Below, piece after piece: positions 59,198-64,000 of a DNA stretch of 64,000 bases. The position numbers were made by a program, and so were the translations under genes. Numbering within the stretch: position 1 is the first letter of the stretch; each line of letters opens with the position of its first letter. The notes under the pieces are model-generated. The model was not told the DNA's origin and made no database searches. It was given only the letters and a program-made list of their open reading frames with translations. Source of the stretch: Siphonodentalium dalli (Eukaryota; Mollusca; Scaphopoda; Gadilida; Siphonodentaliidae). Location of the stretch: assembly GCA_032622095.1 (NCBI GenBank), contig CP136068.1, positions 122,887,989-122,951,988 on the forward strand, in the 5' to 3' direction.

Positions 59198-59225
59198 AAA
59201 TGACAGGCACACTAAACTCAGGCTT

Positions 59226-60078
59226 GATGCAGAATTGGTCTATTTGAATTATTGGTCAACTAACCTCCCTCTAAATCTATAACTGGAAATGATCATGTCA
59301 GAAGCAATTGGGACTATATTTACCTCATTTTGGCATTCATATCTTAAGATATCTTAAGATATGACACCATATTAAATGGTACAATGTGAATGTTATAATA
59401 ATTTATGATATATATTTTAACTTGTCAATATACATAAACATGCAATAATAATTTTATAAATATCAACAAAAATAATTAAGTTGGTAAATCCATCTAGGGG
59501 TCAGCCTAGAGGGCAATTTGAGCAACATTGACAATGTCTCGTTATTCTCACTGACTTCACTCTAAAATTGCAGTTGGGTGAAGTGGAAGTCGCACTGATA
59601 ATTCCAAATTAGAGCAACAAATATTGGCTAAGTGCTCACAAACAATTATGGCATTTTCTCACCCCCTCTGTAAGGTTTGTTTTTACCAGCATTAGAGATG
59701 CGGACCAGACGACCCTGGACTGGTCGGTCCATGGTCCAGTGGCCACTGGAGCGCTTTGGACCAGTTTACACCCCCGGTCCTGTACTTTCCAGTCCGGCCC
59801 ACTATTTTACGTTGAGCTGACTATCGCAAATTTATTGCATATTTGTCCCAATATACAATTAGCAATGATGTAATAATGTGTTGAAGTGGTTAATAGTCAA
59901 ATATATGATGCCAAACAAACATTATATATAGGTGTCACTATCCCCATGCTGCATATGTCAACGATTCTGTTGAATGTAGGAATGTGGGTGGCTGTGTGCT
60001 TTGATGTCACCAACTTGTGGTCGCGTGCTTTGATGTCGCGACTTCCGACTACTCGTTGTTACTTGCGATGCCGGCAAG
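59226..60078. other. No gene; short GGTCCAGT-rich patch
   Basis: Near 59700-59800 a GC-rich patch repeats CTGGAC/GGTCCAG/ACTGG several times. GTGCTTTGATGTC is duplicated at 59995 and 60028. The rest is AT-rich. Confidence 0.4.
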
Positions 60079-60336
60079 TTAACCTTTCAATGACGGGAGC
60101 TGCGTGTGTGCAGCAATAAAGATCCTGTGCATTCTCTTATATATGCGAGTCTCCCATAAGGAGCCTCGTATATATAGGAGAATGCACTGGCTCACAAGGT
60201 CATGGCAAATATTGCTAGGCCAATGTATTCTCTTATATATGCGAGGCTCCCTATGGGAGACTCCTATATATAAGAGAATGCATTGACACAGGGTTTTCAT
60301 AATAAGATCAGGAAGCTCCAGTCATGGAAGGGTTAA
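60079..60336 (+). mobile_element. TTAA-flanked double-hairpin MITE, intact copy
   Basis: 258 bp including TTAA at both ends: TTAACCTTTCAATGACGGGA at the left, TCCAGTCATGGAAGGGTTAA at the right. TTAA duplications plus CCYTT termini resemble piggyBac-type elements. Two hairpins (60129-60192 and 60222-60287) carry the TTCTCTTATATATGCGAG stem also found in the 460-bp foldback family. Site 60227/60228 is the empty site for the Helitron at 48881. Confidence 0.9.
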
Positions 60337-60540
60337 CCCTTTCAGTGCCAAGTTCGATTTTTGTATCAACCCATATTTCCTTGATCATTTTTCAAATTTA
60401 TTGATTATAATAATGTGATACATTGATGGAAAGAGCTCTCTTTCCATCAATGTATCACATTATTATAATCAATAAATTTGAAAAATGATCAAGGAAATAT
60501 GGGTTGATACAAAAATCGGACTTGGTACTGAAAGGGTTAA
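60333..60540. mobile_element. 208-bp near-perfect palindromic TTAA element
   Basis: TTAACCCTTTCAGTGCCAAG ... CTTGGTACTGAAAGGGTTAA; the arms of ~100 bp are almost perfectly inverted, with the centre at GGAAAGAGCTCTCTTTCC. It shares its left TTAA with the right end of the preceding MITE. Confidence 0.93.
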
Positions 60541-60595
60541 TTGATGCATCTTCAATAAACAACTCAATAACAATGTGTCAATGGCACTGAAGCTT

Positions 60596-60922
60596 AAACC
60601 TCTTCGCTGCTAAATGACGTTATGACATTGTGGTGCTGAGCTGTTGACGTTATTGCCATTTTCCAGTGGAAAAATATAACGGGAATGTCACAAGAACCAT
60701 AAAACTGACTCAGTTGAAAGGCTATTATCGTTCACAATCTTGGAACATACTACACTGTTTGAAACTTCGAGATACAGTTATTCCGATGCACCAATCTCTG
60801 AGTTCCAGTTATGATTAATAGCCTACTGCTAGCATGCTGAAGTAGGTCTGTAGTACCTACGGACCATATAGCACACGGCGTGCACTTTTACGTCCGTAAT
60901 AGTTATCACAGCGAAGAGGTTT
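60596..60922. mobile_element. Element with 14-bp TIR AAACCTCTTCGCTG
   Basis: The left end AAACCTCTTCGCTG is exactly inverted at 60909-60922. A segment near the right end (TATAGCACACGGCGTGC, TTTTACGTCCGT) recurs at ~62635-62665. Confidence 0.65.
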
Positions 60923-61004
60923 TGAGAGGGGCTAATGTCAAATGTTACAGTTAATGGAGCGATAAGGAATGCAGAAATTTAGAATGTCTATGTAATACTA
61001 GATG

Positions 61005-61830
61005 ACAACATCCGCCATGTTTCTTAATGAAATTTGGAAAATTTGATGGCTCCCATCTAGTTTTGTCACCTAAAAAATTCATCTAAAGTTTGATGACGAT
61101 CAGATGAGTATGTTGGGTATGCCAAAGTATTTAGTAATGCAAGGAGTAAAGTACAAGATAGCTGCCAGCAGCCATGTTTTTCATCGAAAATAATTTAAAT
61201 TTGGTAGCTCCCATCTAGAGTTGATCCTAAACATGCCTGTAAATTTTCAAAACGATTCTCTAATAAATGCGGCATGCAGAGTGCGCCAATTGATTGAAAT
61301 TTGAAATCCAAAATGGCTGCTCGCGGGCATGTTTTTTAATGAATTTCGATGAAAAATTGATGGAACCCATCATGCGATCACCCCAAAGGTCCATATGAAG
61401 TTTGGTGACGATAGCATGAGCGATGTGGCCTGAAGAGTGTGCAAAAGGATTTAGTCATGCAAAGAGTAAAATCCAATCTAGAGGTTAACCCGACGATCTG
61501 TATGAAGTTTGGTGATGATTGGATCAGGGATGTGGCATGTAGGGTGTACCAAAGGATTCAGTCATGCAAAGAGTAAAATCCAAGATGGCTGCCGGCGACC
61601 ATGTTTTTCATAGAAATTCAGAAACATTTGATAACTCCTATCGAGATGATCCATATGAAGTTTGGTGATGATCGGATCAGGGATATGGTATGTAGAGTGT
61701 GCCAAGGGATTTAATCATGCAAAGAGTAAAATCCAAAATGGCAGTCAGCGGCATTGTTTTTCATTGAAATTTGTACAAAATTTATAGCTCCTATTGAGTA
61801 GTCACCCCAATGCACTAATTGTTTTGTTTA
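61005..61830. repeat. ~155-bp tandem repeat, about 5.5 copies
   Basis: CATGTTTTTCAT-type motifs near 61017, 61172, 61330, 61602 and 61757 mark the period; one internal unit is truncated (~61480-61500). Each unit holds ATGGCTGCC, TGATAGCTCCCATC, GAAGTTTGGTGATGATCGGA and CATGCAAAGAGTAAAATCCA. Copies are diverged. Confidence 0.88.
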
Positions 61831-62580
61831 GTTCCAGTTCAGTTCTGATTAAAATCACACTCAAACACTCTGTGTACTGAGTCTGACAAAATAGTGTAGG
61901 GTTTCCATTACTACCAGCAGGTATTACATATTGGCAGCCAATCACAACATCATCAGGAAAGTGATGTAACCAACCAGGCTGGATGGATGGAATAAGCTAA
62001 AAATAGCGTAAGAACTTTTCTGCTGCATGGCTAATTTCACAGCGTTTACAAATCAGAGTTTACTACAACCAATTAAACACTGAAAAACGTATATAAAGAG
62101 TCCAGAATTGACAAATATTACCTAACATGTCCAATAGAATAGAATATTATCAAGAATTTCCAATTTCTTATCGAATAATTTAGTATTCGCGATGTCGTAA
62201 ATTGATTTAATTTGCGGCATATGATATTTATTTCGAAGTGAAACAAAGAAAATATTATTTTGTTTCGATTCAAAAACATATATAAAACATGACTAATCAC
62301 AATGATGTCAGTTAAACATATGTCACAAAGCACAGAAGATATTCTGAGAGAATGCGTAGCATCAACTTTTGTGAAAAGAAAGTCATTCGCAGAAATGAAA
62401 CCAAAAGTACATTATTTCAATTAAAGCTATTTTTAAAGAAAAATGTGGGCGGTGACGTCATACTGCAGGGGTTTCATGTGAATGTTATTTATAGCGATGG
62501 TACTGCGACAAACAGCCAATGTCGTCAGACTCAGTACACAGACTGTTTGAGTATGATTTTAATCAGAACTGGTTCCAGTT
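61831..62580. mobile_element. ~750-bp element with ~53-bp TIRs
   Basis: The left GTTCTGATTAAAATCACACT ... TGTGTACTGAGTCTGAC is inverted at 62525-62580. The arms extend less well into a GCCAATxxGTxxT segment. The interior is AT-rich with no transposase. Confidence 0.75.
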
Positions 62581-63270
62581 ATGAATAATGAGTGACCACT
62601 TGTGTGCTGAAGGGCCGTACTCAGTACAGATGTATAGCACACAGCATGAGATTTTACGTCCGTTCCAGGTATGGACTTATAATAGCCAAGAATTTAAACC
62701 TAGTTGTCCCAGGTGACATGGTGAAATTTCCAACTGCACTCCTTCTATTCTTTTGCACCCAACTCCCCACTTTCCAACTGGTATCTCAAGCTTTCCAATT
62801 ATAAATTTTTGGAAATTTATTTAGATCCTGACACCCGCTAAGGCCAAACAAAATTAATGAATTGATTCTCAGGCAATTTTTTTTTTCAAATGAATGAGGG
62901 AGGGCGGTTTTTATTTTTATTTTTTATTTCCAGCGGCCAGTTCAGACATACATCTGGGATCCCCGAAATCAAGACCAGAAGGCTCAATTAATTGTGGAAT
63001 CATTATAATTGAAACTGCGAACCAATAAACAAAACAAAACAACAGACTAGTAGTGAAATAAAACTGGAAAAGTGTATAAAATAAAATATATGCATTGAAG
63101 TATCCTACTTCTAAAATAACATCGAGGTTGTTCCTCTTAAAGCTAAGCAAATGAAAGGACGGAAAATGGAATGATTATATTAAATATAGTGAGGTATTAA
63201 ACTGATGTTTGCCATTCACACTGTTTAAATGCGTCTTGGGAAATTGCAGACATGCTCATTTTGCCTTGTT
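62581..63270. other. No gene recognised
   Basis: Contains a GTTGGAAATTTC-like degenerate patch (62720-62860) and AT-rich sequence. It may include the 3' UTR of the minus-strand exon at 63271, but no clear AATAAA signal was found in the expected place. Confidence 0.35.
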
Positions 63271-63480
63271 TCATTTAGCTTTCAACTTCTCCTGTTTCTC
63301 ACTAGAGAAGTTGCGCTTACGAGATAGCACTGTCTGAAATTTTTCAAGACACGTCTTACACTGTGGATGGCAACCATCAACCTTGTCCAAATCTTCCATT
63401 CCACCACATTTTATGCAGATGTCTGGGAAGGATTTACAGCTGAAATATGGAATTTCGATTTGGTCAGAGCATTTAAAGTT
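63271..63480 (-). CDS. Cys-rich terminal exon candidate
   Basis: On the minus strand a possible acceptor (TTCGACAG) precedes a 69-codon frame ending in TGA at 63271. Cysteines are at residues 4, 15, 22, 25, 37, 41 and 44 of this exon, including C22-x2-C25 and C37-x3-C41-x2-C44 with His38. That spacing suggests metal binding, in the manner of a small zinc-ribbon or treble-clef end. A basic, Lys/Arg-rich tail follows. Upstream, the same frame stops soon after the proposed acceptor, so an earlier exon would be needed; none was identified within the window. It could be the last exon of a host gene or a transposon protein end. Family not recognised. Confidence 0.4.
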   Translation of the reverse strand, partial: NFKCSDQIEIPYFSCKSFPDICIKCGGMEDLDKVDGCHPQCKTCLEKFQTVLSRKRNFSSEKQEKLKAK

Positions 63481-63639
63481 CTGTCGAACATACACCCTCA
63501 CAAATCACGGAATTTGCCGGTGAAGAAACGGCACGACTCGTTTGTTTGTGAACTTATAAATAACTGTAAATAATGCAACCTGCTTTAATGAATGACATTA
63601 GTTCGCTTTATTTAATCATGTTTTTTTGCGTAAATACCG

Positions 63640-63850
63640 AGGCCTATCATCTCCCCAGCAGCGCACTGCCATAACTCGCCGTAGTTCGTTTCGAAGTGGT
63701 ATTCCTGTCGTAATTATTACATTACCACGTGCTAAAAGCGTAAACCGGAAATAGCGAATTCCGGCACTTCCGCAAACAGAGAACTCGCCACGAACTCGCC
63801 ACTTGAATGCGAATCGGCTGCGATTTGAATTATTTGATCGTTGGTTGTTT
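63640..63850. other. CpG-containing GC-richer patch
   Basis: It is richer in CpG than the surroundings (ACTCGCCGTAG, CACGAACTCGCCACTTG, with ACTCGCCA repeated). It may be a 5' exon or promoter for the minus-strand gene ending at 63271, but this is inference only. Confidence 0.25.
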
Positions 63851-64000
63851 GGATTTAAAATAAAAAGAGTTAGGCGGCCCCTATTTTATGAGAGCGGCGG
63901 TGCCTGAGAATCAATTAATTAATTTTTTTTGGCCTAATACAAATATTTTTATCAAAAGTAGAAAGATATGTTACTATTAGTCTAATAACAAATTCCCCAC

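Overview
This window looks like a gene-poor, repeat-saturated stretch of an animal nuclear genome. It has no bacterial or phage gene organisation. Three kinds of evidence point to a eukaryote: decayed non-LTR reverse transcriptases, a tRNA-derived SINE, and possible spliced exons with GT...AG borders. Abundant microsatellite-linked Helitrons, ACGG/ACAG microsatellites and many foldback elements suggest a marine invertebrate, perhaps a mollusc or another lophotrochozoan. That assignment is an inference; nothing here fixes the species.

Layout. 1-7314: seven non-autonomous Helitrons head to tail on the minus strand. Six are ~1.06-kb copies of one family arranged as two trimers; the seventh carries seven 122-bp core repeats. 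7.3-14.6 kb: no gene, but dispersed repeats, a 148-bp palindrome, a 58-59-bp tandem repeat, a CAT/ATC microsatellite and a 535-bp long-TIR element. 14.6-16.4 kb: 5'-truncated non-LTR retrotransposon with the only long ORF (477 aa, minus). 16.5-19.1 kb: tandem repeats and a cluster of GCTTAAGC-like motifs. 20.1-24.0 kb: 21-bp minisatellites, one split by a Helitron. 24.3-25.4 and 31.2-31.4 kb: reverse transcriptase relics. 33-41 kb: foldback elements, a minimal Helitron and MITEs. 41.6-43.9 kb: 30-bp and 40-bp minisatellites. 44.7-46.4 kb: best candidate for a cellular gene (TATA-like box, three frame-compatible exons). 48.7-52.3 kb: a TTAA-flanked MITE split by a 3.28-kb Helitron. 53-61 kb: several palindromic element families and a perfect 14-copy 40-bp minisatellite. 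63.3 kb: a Cys-rich terminal exon candidate on the minus strand.

The main content is the mobile elements and how they nest. Several insertions can be read to the base because an uninterrupted copy of the target is also in the window. The most unusual signal is a double-hairpin cassette shared by two element families with different ends: one with GTGACCCGCC termini and 4-bp target duplications, the other with TTAA ends. No autonomous transposase or Rep/helicase gene is visible. Most short ORFs lie in repeats and are not believed to be genes.
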